Of a stretch of 64,000 bases of DNA, positions 1-13,600 are shown in pieces. Source of the DNA: Serilophus lunatus (Eukaryota; Chordata; Aves; Passeriformes; Eurylaimidae). Under the pieces are notes generated by a model, which ran no database searches, had not been told where the DNA came from, and was given only the letters and a program-made list of their open reading frames with translations. Position numbers and translations under genes: made by a program. The stretch spans positions 187,932 through 251,931 of the forward strand of contig VXBA01000906.1 in assembly GCA_013399895.1 (NCBI GenBank). The letters are read 5' to 3'. How positions within the stretch are numbered: the stretch's first letter is position 1; each line of letters opens with the position of its first letter.

Positions 1-3000
1 TGAGGACATGAGCATGTACCTGGGAAATGGAGAGTTTCTGGCTAAATGCAGAAGTTTGATCTGGTGGCTTCAGCATAGGGATCTAACAGCATCTTGGAAT
101 TGGGTTTGGGTCTTTGTTTCCACCCAGGCTAGCAACTGATTTAAAACTTAAGAATATAACAGGTATTAGAAGACACAAATTGAAGCTTATCAAACATTTT
201 CTGATACCTATTTCCCCTTAGTTCAATCCTGAATGGATACCAAATTTCTTGATTTGGAAATAAAAGATGGACAGATGTGATCTAATTTGCCTTGACCACA
301 TTATTTCAGTTTCCTGTTATTGAAATATGCATTCATCATACCATTTCAATTGCATTCAAACTTCTGGCAGTCCTCTAACTGGGTTGTTGAGTGGTGGATA
401 CAAAGATTTTTGCAGAAATACTCTGGTTTGTAGTGCCAGAACAGAAGTAAGTGAGTGACAGAAGGTATTCAGATTGTTTGTTGCCCTGGAGTGTGGTACT
501 GCAGACTCTGCCTCATGGTTGCAATCAGAATGAGGATGTGTTTATATGCAGGGTTCCCATAAAACTTCTCTGTGTTTGTATAATGATATATTAGAATGAT
601 GATGAAGCCAATTGCTCATAAAACATTTACCAAAGGGTAGGTATGGTGTTAGGGATAGCAACCTAAAGCTGTATCAATTCAGTCACAAGAGAATCACAAA
701 GTAAATCAGGTGGCAGAGGACCTTGGAAGGTTCATAGTACAACCTTTTGCTCCAAGCAGAGGCAAGCTTTAACTCAGACCACATTGCTCAAGACTTTACC
801 CAGTTGGGTCTTGCAAACCTCCATCACAGGCTTTTATTCCACAAGGTCCCAGTTTCCCTTAATGCCTTTGATGGATAATGAAATGAGGGGAAGGGTGATG
901 AGAGGTATATGTATATTTTCAAGTCTAAGGCCTGGGACCAGAACACACAATTCTTGACCCCCGCACACTTTGTCTGTGATACTAGGTAAAACTGGGTAAA
1001 AACATATAAAAGAAGCTCTGGTTAGTATTGCACAGGCAAACTTCATTCTGATCTGTCTTGAATTTGTTAGTGATTAATTTTCTTCTCTGCATACTTTTTC
1101 AACAATATTTTTGTGTAGAGTTTTATAGATAACAATAGTTTTGTCCTACAGGATCCCAGAGTGCTTCTCAAGTTATACACCTAACTAGAGTAGGCCAAAG
1201 CCTACTCCTTCTGATGCCAATAGACATTTTGCTATTGCTTTCATTTGGGCTATGATTTGGCTGTGTAGAAATGGAATAAAAGCAATTCTGTATGTCTGGA
1301 TGGCCTTTAATAAATTTGAGTTTCCCACTTGAGCAATAAATCTGCCAGCAGAAGAGTAGTACAGAATTGGTGTCACTTACTGAGCAATTAAATATTTTCA
1401 TATAAATTTTGAAAGGTATCCGTAGGCCATAATGGCAGTTGTTCTATAAGTATCAACAGCATAATCTAGAGAGAGAGGTGGAAGATGTTGTGCTGGATGT
1501 GGATGCATGTGTAGAATCACTGTATATGCAGCAAATTATACATGTATTTTTAAATCACATAATAAAAGATCAGCTCTAGCTGGTTGCATAATCTAGAATT
1601 CGGAAACATTTTTGCTGTCCTACGTCTGCAAAAGTTTTTCATTTAGGAACACACACATTTCTTGTCAATGTTTTTTCTACAATCAGTTAGAGCAGGGCAT
1701 ATTGTTCTCTCAATTTCTTGTTAAAATGTTTCACTTAATTAAACTTTTACAACCAGTTCTGCTCTATGTCTGATACTTGCTGTAAATTATAAAGAAAAGC
1801 CCCTCTGGCATTTATGAGCATTCAGATGATGAAGACTATAGGAAAAAAAAAGGGAAAGAAGCAGTGTCACTGAGCCCCAGATAGCTGCTGATACCCTGTC
1901 ATCTCCCACACAATTCAATTTAATGAAATTTAATATTTCCTATTACATAAACTAGACTGAAAACAGGCCAAAATAGAACTACTAATAGTTTAAATTATTA
2001 TAATACACACATTTCACAAGCGGAATAAATTGCAACACAATTTGCATGGATTTGCAACAATTGCGGTTTTGTCTATATTTCTGTAACATGTTACATGGCA
2101 AATAAGGCCAAAAATTGGTAGATCCTGAAAGAAAACAAGAACCAAACAACAAGAAAGGTAATGCAAATTAAAATTACACCTGGTTGTACATGCTGATGTG
2201 GGATTTACACATGCAAACAAAAGCCACCCCTCCCTGTGTCAAAATATTGCCTGAGTTTCGATGAGGTTCTTGAGATGGATTCTTTGGTCTGGGATTTACA
2301 AAACAGCTAAGTTCCAGTAAGATCTCATTTTTGACACCAATGTTCTGCTTCCAAGCCCTCCCCAAGCCAACTGTGGGATGGCTGCTAGATGGTTGTCACA
2401 TCGATTAGAGGACCGAGAGCTTTAATCCAATTGGCGGCACTGCTGCTATGAGACTTGGAAGTCTCCTCTAACCTCTAACCACAGTTTAGTGTGCAAACTA
2501 TTGTGTTTGCTCTTGGGAAGCTTCACTCTTGCCTGAAAGAGCCAGTATTTATGCTGTTTGGCATATTTATTATTCAGTTAACCCATTCCTTTTAAGTAAA
2601 TCCTTTTTCAGAATTTATAATCCTTCCAAGAACTATGGATGATGGACAGAAATAAACAGCCATGATGGAGAAAACAAAAGAAAACAAAACTTTAAATCTC
2701 TCTTCTCCCATAACTTGTATAATATATATTTTACTGTCCTTTGTTTCACAGAGCTGTTTATTATGATGAAGGGAAGCAAGAATCACACAGTGTCTGAGAA
2801 ATCTGGTTGTGCTTAAACATTTGTGAAATTCAGGGAAACGAGTTGTGCAATCTGACATCAAATAAAGATCAGATGACCCACGGGCTTCAGTTTCCCTGTG
2901 AATGAAGGTGAAAGGGCTCTGCAGGCAACATCTTTATTTACTGGGATACTCAATAGAACATGTAAACAGGGATTTTTATAACTCTAGTTTCGCTGGGCAG

Positions 3001-4299
3001 CGTGACATATGCAGATTAGTTCTATTCAGAATCAAGACTCCTTATTTTACAGTTCACAGGAGACTATTGCACCTCTTATTCTGAGAATTACTGCTGTAAT
3101 TGTGAAAGCTGAAAGCTCTGAAAAGAAAATGGATTTACCTTACTTTCTAAGAGATGCCCACTCTGCTGACAGCTAGATAGGTGTGCTTGTCAATTGACTA
3201 TGCTTGTCAAATTCTGATTTCAGGGTTAATGTATCTTATTTGATAAGAATCAATGGCAAAGTTAGTCAGGTAATAATATTCTATCAAGAGGGTTATCAAA
3301 GGTGTGGTGCTGCATTGCTTCATGCATGTACTTCATCATACAATGGGATGAAAACAGACCCTGTTTTCCCATTAATGAACAAGTGATAACCATATTACAG
3401 AGTGAACTGGTTGCATCAAAACAGACATGTACACAAAATTTCTAGTGTTTGTCAAAGAGTTTATTCTCAAAGAGGCAACATCATTATTTCAGCCTGAGCA
3501 TGCCTTTCTCTAGGACTATAGTATTCCAATACCTGAAAATGCGCCATACTAAGTCCACATATTTTCCACTCAAAAAGAGTCCTGTGTTGTGAGTGACTTC
3601 TTCAACATTCTTTAAATCCATCTTTAAACTGATAATTAATTTAAATGAGGTCTAGGCTTCAGCCTAGAAGGGGAAAGCTTTTTGACTCCCATCACACACA
3701 ATGATGTCAGTAAAACTTGGCAGTTAACTAAACTCGTAATAAGTAAAAGATAGAGAATTTGATGTGAAAACAGAAATATCAGGGAGAAACAGGTGAGAAA
3801 ACCCTGTATTTCTGAAACATAAATTAGCCAGTAAAAAGTAAACACATCTAAAATTCTTGGCAAAGTGAAAACAGATATAGGCAAAAATTAATTTTTCCTT
3901 AACAGAACATTGGTACTATTATATAGTTTTCCAGGAGTCAGATTTCTACATATGGTTATATTTCTATGTTATTTTAAAATTTTTGTTGTTATTTCTTGGA
4001 TTTACCAATTTTTTAATTCATGTTCTCGTACATTCTCTTTTTCTCCCAGATCTATGAAGGTACCTCTATGCTGGAAAATAGATGTGTTTCCAAGTCTTCA
4101 ACTGGCTTATGAATGTGACCTTTACATTAAAACCTGTTTATTCTTTGTACTCTGTAGCTTTTGTGACTATTTACAATATGTATTGCACATAATTGGCTTG
4201 ATCCAACATACAGTGAAAGCGAAGAAAAGACTTCCCATTGACCTTGACAATTGTTGGATTAAGCCCTATGGTCCAAGTAAAAGTAGTTGTAATAAATGA
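1..4299. other. 3' flank of APOB, no gene seen
   Basis: AT-rich sequence with only short open frames lacking family resemblance, codon bias or splice-consistent partners. The longest is a hydrophobic 129-codon plus-strand frame at 3910-4299, judged random. No repeat family recognised. Confidence 0.6.
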
Positions 4300-4304
4300 C
4301 ACAA

Positions 4305-4679
4305 AAATGTAATAAAGAACTCATTTATTGGCTTATTAAGCTTATTAAAATAACCTAGTGTAGATTATTAAGTTTTCATTTACAAATTCAGATTCAAACA
4401 GTATCTAGCCGAAGCCCCAGTATACTGACAGCTGTTATTTTTAAATATACTGTGGTAGAAACTTGTTATTTTTCCTCTTCTGCATGTACATTCAGTTTTT
4501 CATGTGCTGCTGTGTATTTTCCATAATCTGCTGAAGACTCAGTTTCTCAGTGGCAGGCTGTTCATCAATGAATCGTTTCATTTCTTCCCATTTGCTGGAG
4601 CCTTTCTCAATGTCTTGCTGAATTAGTATTTTTGAGTGCCTCTCTGCTTTTTTGGGACATTTGGTAAATGGACTGCCAG
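4305..4679 (-). other. APOB: 3' UTR of APOB as annotated here (contains a 62-codon open frame)
   Basis: About 375 nt between the TGA and the predicted cleavage site. The first half (4492-4683) is open in the -1 frame and looks like coding sequence (see findings). The remainder is AT-rich non-coding sequence. Confidence 0.7.
4324..4329 (-). terminator. APOB: APOB polyadenylation signal AATAAA
   Basis: AATAAA on the minus strand, followed by a T- and GT-rich stretch (TTTTTGTGTC) at about 4299-4308, a typical downstream element. Cleavage is expected near 4305-4312. Confidence 0.75.
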
Positions 4680-6293
4680 TCACATGGGCACATCTATTCT
4701 AAGCTCTCCTTGACGAACAGCTATATATGGCTTTATGCTTTCAGCTGTTTTTTGCTCAAACCAACGAAGAAGCTCTGAGATATATTGCAGGAATGCAGAG
4801 TAATTTTCTATAGTTAGATTAATTAACCTCTTGGCCTCACTGATTAGCTTTTCTTGGGAATGACTAAGCTGCGCATAGATCTCCCGGAGTTTTTCTTTGA
4901 CTTGCTTGTTATGCTCATCGATTTTCCTTTTAGCAGCTGCAGACCAATATCGGATTTTTTCCTGAACAGCAGATGAGAGTTCCATGACCTTCTGTTTTCC
5001 TTTTCCCTCAACATCAGTTACAAGGTCATAATATTCTTGGCTGTAGTTTTCCACCAATTCTTTTACTTGGTCTGTCAGGCGTGCAACCGAGTCAGCAAGA
5101 TCTCCAATGTGCTTGTTGTGCCAATCTACAAGAATATCTATTACATTCTTCAGCCATCGTAGTACCTTGTCTTCCACCTCATAGTATTTCACTGACCATC
5201 CAAGTGTAGTTGGATCAAAATATTCTTCCCTCAGTGACTTTACATGGAGGAGCAGCTGGTGCAGCTTTTCTGAAAGGTCCCGGAATGTCTTCTGGCTAAA
5301 ATCTTTGAACTGAGAAATGTATTTTTTAACAATTTCTGTCAACGACCTCAGTTTCTGAGCATAGTCTGAATCTACTGCATCTTTGTACAGCTGTAGTGTT
5401 TGGACTTTGATGTCTTCAAAATTTTTAGATTGCAAGCTTCTAATCATTTCTTCTATCTTCTGAAAAACTTCTTGCACTACTTGTTTCAGTTGCTTCAGCC
5501 TTCCTGCAAAGTCAGCTTCCTGAAGAGTAGCAAATGTCTGCCTGATTTTGTCCTGCAAATCTTTCAGCATTTCTTTAATTTGACCAAGTACATTATGACC
5601 TCTAAGAATTGTTTCAGAAGCAGGAAGTCTGACTTCTAGTTCATTGATAGCAGCAATCAAAGCATCAAAGTACTCCTGAAGTTTTGAAAGGCATAAATCA
5701 GCATTTTTTGCTACCTTCTCTGTAGTCACGATGTATATTTCTTCACCACTGTACTTTTCAGACAGCCCAGGGACCTGGAATTTTGTGGTTTTCAGAAATT
5801 CAATGACTGAGTCAATTAGGTGTTTTATTTTCTGGTGATAATCTTCTATTATGTCAATTGTAACATCCAAAAGTTTTGCTTTTATTCTTTGATAGTCAAA
5901 CAGTTCAGCTTGATCTGCTGCTCTTCGATAGAGCCGTTTAGCTTTGAACTTCAGCTCCTGGTATTTGCCAGAGGCCTCGTTGGCGGCTGTGCGAAGCTGA
6001 GCATCTATTTCATCTATTTGTTTGACAGCAAATGTGTATGCTTTATCAGCATTATTCTGCATCATGTTCTTCATCTTTAAGGTGGCAGCACTGATTTCCA
6101 TTCCCATATGCTCCTTATGATACTGATTAACATACCTATAGACTGCATTTGTCACTTTAGGCACTTTTTCTTTAAGACCCATCAGCAAGTCTTTGGCAGC
6201 ATCTTCATTCCAGTTGAATTTCATGTGAATCCGGTCAGGTTGATTGAAGGATATTTCACTTTTTAATATGTCAATGTCCTTCTGAGGAGCAGA
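4680..6293 (-). CDS. APOB: APOB exon 29: alpha3 helical C-terminal domain
   Basis: Residues 4026 to stop. Dominated by amphipathic helices rich in Lys, Glu, Gln and Leu, with [20 protein letters not shown] (human [20 protein letters not shown]) and [20 protein letters not shown] close to the end. The last residues [16 protein letters not shown] align with human NPYMKLAPGELTIIL. The TGA stop is at 4680-4682 inside CCCATGTGACTGG. An open, protein-like frame continues beyond it in another phase, so the true C-terminus may be longer. Acceptor ACTTTCAG. Confidence 0.95.
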   Translation of the reverse strand, partial: SAPQKDIDILKSEISFNQPDRIHMKFNWNEDAAKDLLMGLKEKVPKVTNAVYRYVNQYHKEHMGMEISAATLKMKNMMQNNADKAYTFAVKQIDEIDAQLRTAANEASGKYQELKFKAKRLYRRAADQAELFDYQRIKAKLLDVTIDIIEDYHQKIKHLIDSVIEFLKTTKFQVPGLSEKYSGEEIYIVTTEKVAKNADLCLSKLQEYFDALIAAINELEVRLPASETILRGHNVLGQIKEMLKDLQDKIRQTFATLQEADFAGRLKQLKQVVQEVFQKIEEMIRSLQSKNFEDIKVQTLQLYKDAVDSDYAQKLRSLTEIVKKYISQFKDFSQKTFRDLSEKLHQLLLHVKSLREEYFDPTTLGWSVKYYEVEDKVLRWLKNVIDILVDWHNKHIGDLADSVARLTDQVKELVENYSQEYYDLVTDVEGKGKQKVMELSSAVQEKIRYWSAAAKRKIDEHNKQVKEKLREIYAQLSHSQEKLISEAKRLINLTIENYSAFLQYISELLRWFEQKTAESIKPYIAVRQGELRIDVPM

Positions 6294-7588
6294 CTGAAAG
6301 TACAAAACAGGATAAGAAAAAGGTAGCTTGTATATACAACAAATCTAGTATTATCTATGAGCATATTTCAACATTATCATTGTTGCATCTTTAATTATAT
6401 CGTATGTTAAGAAAAGCACACTACAATTTTGTGTTCACTATCTGTTTGCTCTCATCTAGAAAGGAAATTTTGGAAGAAATTTTCTTGTACCATGGTACTT
6501 TGGACTTCTTCAAGCACCACGACCAGAACATAACTTAGCCTAGTCTTTTTTAAGATTTTACTGCAAATAAGATTTTTCCTTCCTTTGTATTAAATGCTAT
6601 CATGTCTCATAAAGCAGTTGAATTATTTGAAAAAATGAGCTTTCTACTCATTCCTGAAATAATTTAACATGAATTAAAAAAAGCATTTTTTTGCATATGG
6701 AAATACTAAAGGATTTCATATTGTAATAATTCAAATAAATGAGACAATTTAGAGATCTACTATTTATATGTACAATTTTGCCATTTTTTATCAGTAAATA
6801 ATGAATTATGAGTTGCATGTGATCCCTAAATTAGTACACAATTTTGGAAGTTAAGATTTTAATTCTGAAATTCTTGTAGTATGCCAATAATAAAAAAATG
6901 TTTTGCTAGAAAATCTAGTAAGGATTAAATTCTTATAATTTATTGTAACATATTATTGGATTTGATGTTCTGACATCTTCCAGTAGCTTGATTCCTATAA
7001 TGGCCACTTATGTAATAATTTTAAGTAGCCTAATGGCTACATATTAAGCCTCATCAGTGGCTTATCTAAAACTGACTTCGTACTTAATTTTTTGTGGGTA
7101 TGTCTTCTTGACCATCGAAAAGGGGAAAAATAACTGTGTGGAGTAGCTAAAACAACCTCTTCTAGTACTGAAAAGGCCAGTGTAGGGAATAAAAATTTAA
7201 CTACTGATAATATACTTTTTATTTGGTGGTTAATTTGTATCTCAACAGAAACACACACCAAATTTTAAGGTAAACTTTTCCTCTGACCCCACCAAAACTT
7301 TTTGCTTTTTATTGCTCATATCAAGCTTACCTGAGTTTGGTAGTAAACTTTGGCCATGAGCATTTCATCATCCCCTTCAATAACATAACCCAAGGTCCCA
7401 GCTGAGGGTGAGGATACTGAGCCAGATGTCCTCCTTTCATTATCTTGATAACGCACATGAACATCTGTGAAAGTTGGGCTGATGATATCAAGCGATGCGG
7501 TGTTGTCCATGATTCTACAACAGTAAATACAGAGCTATGAAGGAATGCACAAGCCCAATGCAGTATGTCTGAATATAATATCACCTAT

Positions 7589-7633
<45 letters not shown>

Positions 7634-10600
7634 CAAACAATGCCTCCTTTATCATGAAAAGAAAATGTAGGGTTTTACCATCCACATTTCTTAGAATATA
7701 TCCTGACAGATTCAAAACTTCATATCACTCTGATTTTTATTTTATTTAAACTATATTGAGCGCTGTTGAGAATTTTCATTAAATTATAGCTGTACCACTG
7801 TCAGCTTTCTATAGCTTTCTAATGCAGCTGCTGAGAAAAACTGTTGTAGAGATGCTGAGAGGGAACAGCTTGAAAGCTATCTTGATAGACAGAAAGACAC
7901 AGACAATAATGACACTGTAGCTACACAGATTCTTATTAATTACAGAAAAGCCCCCTGCAGCATTACAGATCAAAGCAAGAACACATCATTGGCAATTATG
8001 TCTATTAACAAATTATATTATTGAGTAAATTCGTACCCAATTTCTGAAAGAGTAAGATCTTCTTGGTAGTTGGCACTCATATCACGATGTGAAAAGCTCC
8101 CAGTGGTCTTCACAACAATCATGTCTCCTTTGTATTTGTAGTTCGAAACAACTGCAAAAAAGATTTCAAATGTGTATTTTACCAGAACTTACCAGCACAC
8201 AACACAAAATACATACCCAGTTGTACGTTAAATGACCATTTGTGGAGTGTTTCACTGGTATATAAAATAACACTCAGGAAACTGAATGCCCATAATGTCC
8301 CAGATAAAAAGATATGAAAATATTTGTTCAGCTGGGGTTCACATTTTATCTCAACATTTTGCATTAATCCAGATCATAATTGGGGAATTTCTTGAGAGTT
8401 TCAAATTTTATTCTGATCGATATTTTTAATATTGTTATAAAGACCAAAACTCAGTGCTATTAGGGACTCCAGTTTCCTGGCTTTAAAAATTTTTTGAGAT
8501 CAAATCTGTTTAATTCCTCATGAAAAAGACAGGTATTTCTTCATTTGAACTGAAACAGAAAGACAGCCTGCCTTCTCTCCTTTACATGTGTTATCATAAG
8601 TAATGGGGCAATGTTACGCTGTTCACAATTTAAAGTGGAAAAGATATTTCCACTGGAAAGATATTTCCAACTTTTTCACAGTATGCAATTTTAAATATAT
8701 ATATATATATGTATACATATATACATATATATAGTCATTAGCCTTCAAGGTGACTAACTGAGATTCTGGTAATAATTTACAAAAAAATACTGCTGCTGCT
8801 GATAAAAGAAGAATCATCTCATGTCAATGCTAAACAAACAGCAACACCTTCATATGCAAAGCCCTGGGGAAAAACTAAAAATTTGAAAAATCCCAGTATA
8901 CAGTATTTCCCCCAAAATCATGGCATATAGAATTCTGTCTTACCATTCAGGTCATATTCCAGGAATTGCAATGTTGAGCTGCAGGTAGAGTCAATGGAAT
9001 GTTCAAAAGAGTCCTTCTTGTTTGTCAAGTCTGCTCTCCAGGTGACATTGTACAAAGGGGAAGCAACCTTGAAAGATCCGGTCAAGGCACCAAATGATGG
9101 GATGTAAATTCCAGCAGGCAAGGATACTTTGAGAGGGGGAATCTCAATTTTCTGCTCAGGAATTGTAATTGCAGGCAGTTTAAAATCTGCAATCTTATTA
9201 GCTACTTCATCCAGATCTACATGGAAAGTGCCAAGTGAAATATTCTTTGGAAGAGTGAATTGAGACACAGTTATTTGGTATTCAGGTATTGTCACCTCAA
9301 AAAATGGCATTTTATATTCTTCTAATGTAATATAATTGGCTCCTATATCCACTTTGGGAAATCTTAGTTTTGGCAGTGTGGGTAAATGGACATCAAATGG
9401 CATTGTGCTTAGTGTCTGAGGAATTTTTATGTTGCGCAAGTCAATGGTGTATGCTGGGACCTGGAGAGTGGTGAAAGGAAGGCTGAACTCTGGAGTGTTG
9501 AGAACAGGGCTTGGAGCCCTTAGGTGCAACTCAGGAATAGTGACAGTGAAACCATCAGTCAGCTTATTCACAGGTATGGGGAAAAAGGAGCCATCCTCGC
9601 TCTTTGTGTACATGAGGGATATTGAGCCATTCAAGTACTGCTTCCTGTCAGCACTGGTAGTGACATCCAACTTCAAGATATCCCATAAGCTCTTTTCAGA
9701 AATTGGGCACTTTATGTTTTTGAGGAAGTCCATGTATGCTTCCAAAGATCCAGAAATATCAAATTTTGCCTTTGATTTTTCATTTGATAGCTGCATATCA
9801 TGACTAAGGGATAATGACTGAATTTGGCCTTCACCCTTCCAGCCAACTTTCTGGTTTGCAGGATTAATTTTCACTACAACAACCTGGTTAACTGATGCTG
9901 TGTCCAGGAAGGAATTTGGCTGAGTGGCTTGAATCTTAAGATCTGCTAATACTTCCCAAGGAGCAAGCTCTAAGGTTGCTTTACATCTCTGAGCCCCTGT
10001 TGTCGTGAAAAGAGGCGTATATCGTGCATAGTTCTTCCCATTGTGCTCCCAGACTGCATAAACACGATGGGTAGATGCTTCAACTGCGAGTATTTCTTTG
10101 ATTTCACTGTTCCAGAGTCCATCTGCTTTAGAGTGGGCCTCAAACCTGAGAGATGACCGAGCCCCATTAGCATTCAGATACGTGTTTGCCTCATGGTCTA
10201 TACTTCCAGAAAATGCATTTCCAGTATAAAATACTCCATCTATATCCCCAGTTGTAGACATTTCTACTGATAGGTAATATGTAAGGCTCTCTAAAGCAAA
10301 TTTGTGAGCAATTTCTCCCTTAGCACTGGTGCCATATTTGGAAGTATTGAAATCATATATTAATTTTATCCCTGAGGAAAGAGTGGGTTTAGATTTCGTA
10401 TTTCCCGAAAGTTCTTGGCTGAAATTAATTTTTAAAACCGGTGTATCCATTTCTATATTTGTTGCCACTGAAGCTTCCATGATCCTCTTTAAGAGACTAA
10501 TAGTGCTATCATGATTTCCTCCCAGATATTTGTTATTACTCAGGGACAATGCTGTGGCCAGCTTCAACCCCCTTTTTCTTGTCAAACTTGTTGAACCATC

Positions 10601-13600
10601 CAGCTTAAATTGCAGTGCATCAATGACAGAAGAGGATGAGACACTGAGATGTCCAACAATATCTGACTGATTGAACAGTCCAGCATTTGAAGTTAAAGTG
10701 ATCACACTGGATTTAAATGAAAAATCATAAGTAATGTTACCCATAGCAGGAATTAAGATGTGGTTTGCTGGGTTGTTGATCCGGAATCTAGGAAGCTTTA
10801 AAGTGCGTAGATCCTGTGGGACATGAAGGACTGGAAGCTCCAGAGAAGGCAAGACTAGTGTGTAAGATGGAACTGAAAAGCCAATAAATGGGACTGTGAA
10901 TCCTCTTGTGCTTATTTCTTTTGGAAGTGTGTAACCAAAGGCTGGCATCTCAGCAGTGAAAGGAGAAACTTCAATATTCACAACTGGAATGGTGTATCCT
11001 GGAATCCTGAAGGTCCGAGGTAGTTTGTTCAGTGATGTTTGTATTTTGTATTTGTCAAATTTTGTTTTGGCTTCATTATATGACTTTGTGAGAAAATCTA
11101 AAGCAGCATTTCTTCCCTTCTCAAAATGCTTGTTGAACAAAATGATGTTTTTATTAAGTACTTCATGCACTGCTGCTAAAGGAAGTGTGATTACATGCAT
11201 GTCTTTGTTTTTTTCATACTGAGCATTCAAATTTAAATCAAAGGACTGTCTTGTTGTCTTCAATAATTCCTTCAGACCTGATTGTTCCCACAGCGAATAA
11301 TCTTTTAGCTGAGGAGTTTTGATTCCAGCATAGGGAATCTGAATCTGAGGAATAGTTAGAGGAATATTTAGAAAGTCCAGGTTGGCATCACCATTCATTT
11401 CCACATGAGCTTCAATTCTTTCATCATTGTTGCCAGCAGACATATTATGGGAGTATCTGTACTGATTGAACCTGCCAGTAGCTTGCCAGTTGACCTCCTG
11501 AACAGAGGGACTGAGGGCAAACCTATAGTTATTCAGGAAGTCAATTTTGCCAGTCAGTTTCATTGGGAAGCTGATTTTCACATTTCCATCATTGTTTGTT
11601 AAAAGTCGAATTTCAAAAGGCTGTGCTAAGAAGGAAAGCTCATTATTTACAGTTCCAGTAACCCGTCCATGGAGCCGAGCATTGTGAGAGCCTGTTAATT
11701 CTAATTTCATTCCTCCAAGCTGTCCTATGCCTTTCACATTCAGAAAACTACGTCCCACACGCTGTGACTCAATTTCAGACTGAATCTGAAGTGTTGCATA
11801 ATTTAGGAAACCACATTCGTATCTCATAGCTTGGTTGACTCTCAGGTACTTATCATTTATTCTGTTGTTGGCAGAAAAGGAAATAGTGGGGCCCTCAACC
11901 TTGAAAGTGGCATGAGAGTCATACGTGCCTTCATCAGAGAGATTAGGTGAAGCCCATTTCCAGTTTCCTTTACCAACGGAGGTAAATGATATGTGTCCTG
12001 CTTCTACCTCTGTTGTCATATTATTGGACAGATCAGCCTGGCTGGAGAAATCAGCTTGTGGAATATTCAGTCTGTGGAAATATGCTGTTCCACTCTGCAT
12101 CCAAATTTTCCTTTGCAGCTTGACCATTAAATTATTCTGTAGTTCTATTGAATTTTTCTTCGTGTGTAAGTTTGCTCTGGTTTCAGCTTCACCAAATACT
12201 GAAGTCCCCAAAAATACTACTTCATTGGTGTGATCAACTTTAAGGATCCTATGGTTGACTTTCATGGCATTTTTAAGATTGAGCTGCTTCATGTTAGGGG
12301 CCAAAAGACGTGAATCTGCAATAACACTAAAAACTAGGAAGTCTAATTTGGATGTTGTTTGAGCTGAAATGGAGGTCACAAATTCTGGGCTGTTTGGAGA
12401 TGTCGTAGTATTATGAAGCTCAGCTTGTGTGGACAGTGTAAAGAATGGAGAGGTGACTCTGAATTGACCAGACAATTTGCCAAATGTAGGGACAGTCACA
12501 GTATGTGGGATATGTGGAAACTGGAACTCTGGTATCTGCAAGTTAGGGATCTGGAGCTCATTTAGATTTAGCTTTGGAATCAACAATTCTGGTATTTGAA
12601 ACTGAGGCATTTGTATTTCTGGGAAAGACATATCGGAAAAAGGTATATCTCTCATCTTCATATCTTTCAAATAGAAATCGATAGCTGGTAACTGAAATTC
12701 ACCAGACATGAATTTGTCTATTGTTCTCACAATCAGATGCTTAATCTCAATCAAGTCAATCGTAAAGGAAGGAACTTCAAAGGCATTTAGAATTTTAAAA
12801 CCTGGGGTAGTAAATTTCATTGGAATTTTCATGTCTTTTAGTCTCTTAATATTGATCTCATAGGAGGGGATATGCAAATCAGTCAGTGGAACAATGAAGT
12901 CTGGTGTTCGAAATGTTGCTTCCCGAAGACTTCGGAGACTAACTTCAAAGGCAGGTATGGTAACTATAACAGTCTTGATTTCAGGGACTTTAAATCCTGT
13001 TTCAACAAACTCGTTTAAATTTTCAGCCCAATTTTTCAGATCATACTCTTCAGCCAAGGCAATAATTTTTTTAAAAGCTATGTTCAATTGGTCAGATATG
13101 TATGTGACAACAGAACTGTAGAACTGGCTTATCTTTTCAAGACACCACTGGAATTCTTGGGAAATATCCATTTCAGAAATCCTCTCTCGCAGGTCTTCCA
13201 GATATTCATTTACCTTGGCTCTCAGATTAGCAAACGTTGTTGAGTTTATGAGCTCCCTGAACCAGTTAACTATCGCAGCAAGCTTGGTGTCTCTTAGTTG
13301 CTCCACATATTTTGAAATCACAGCTCTAAAAATTCTTACATACTGCTTCAATGCTTCTGCTTTTTGTGGAAGTTCTAGATTTCTGAGTTCCTCATTTATT
13401 TTCTGGGTCACTTCTCGGATTTTGTTATTTGTGTCATCAATGAACTGGTTATAGTCAAAAGACTTGAGCTTTTTAATAACCTTGTCGAGGAACTTGTTGA
13501 CTTCTTTTATCATCTTTTCATAATCAAAGGTTTGCACTTTTTTGACTGCATCATCAACAAAAGCAACAACTTTATCAAAGCATGACTTCACATCGATATT

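Noticed and set aside
3910..4299. 129-codon plus-strand hydrophobic frame
   Set aside because: No recognised domain, AT-driven Phe/Leu/Ile composition, convergent with the APOB 3' end; no supporting signals.
9429..9803. 124-codon plus-strand open frame opposite APOB exon 26
   Set aside because: Antisense to a strongly conserved coding exon, no family resemblance; by-product of apoB codon composition. The same applies to the other plus-strand frames between 10.3 and 16.2 kb.
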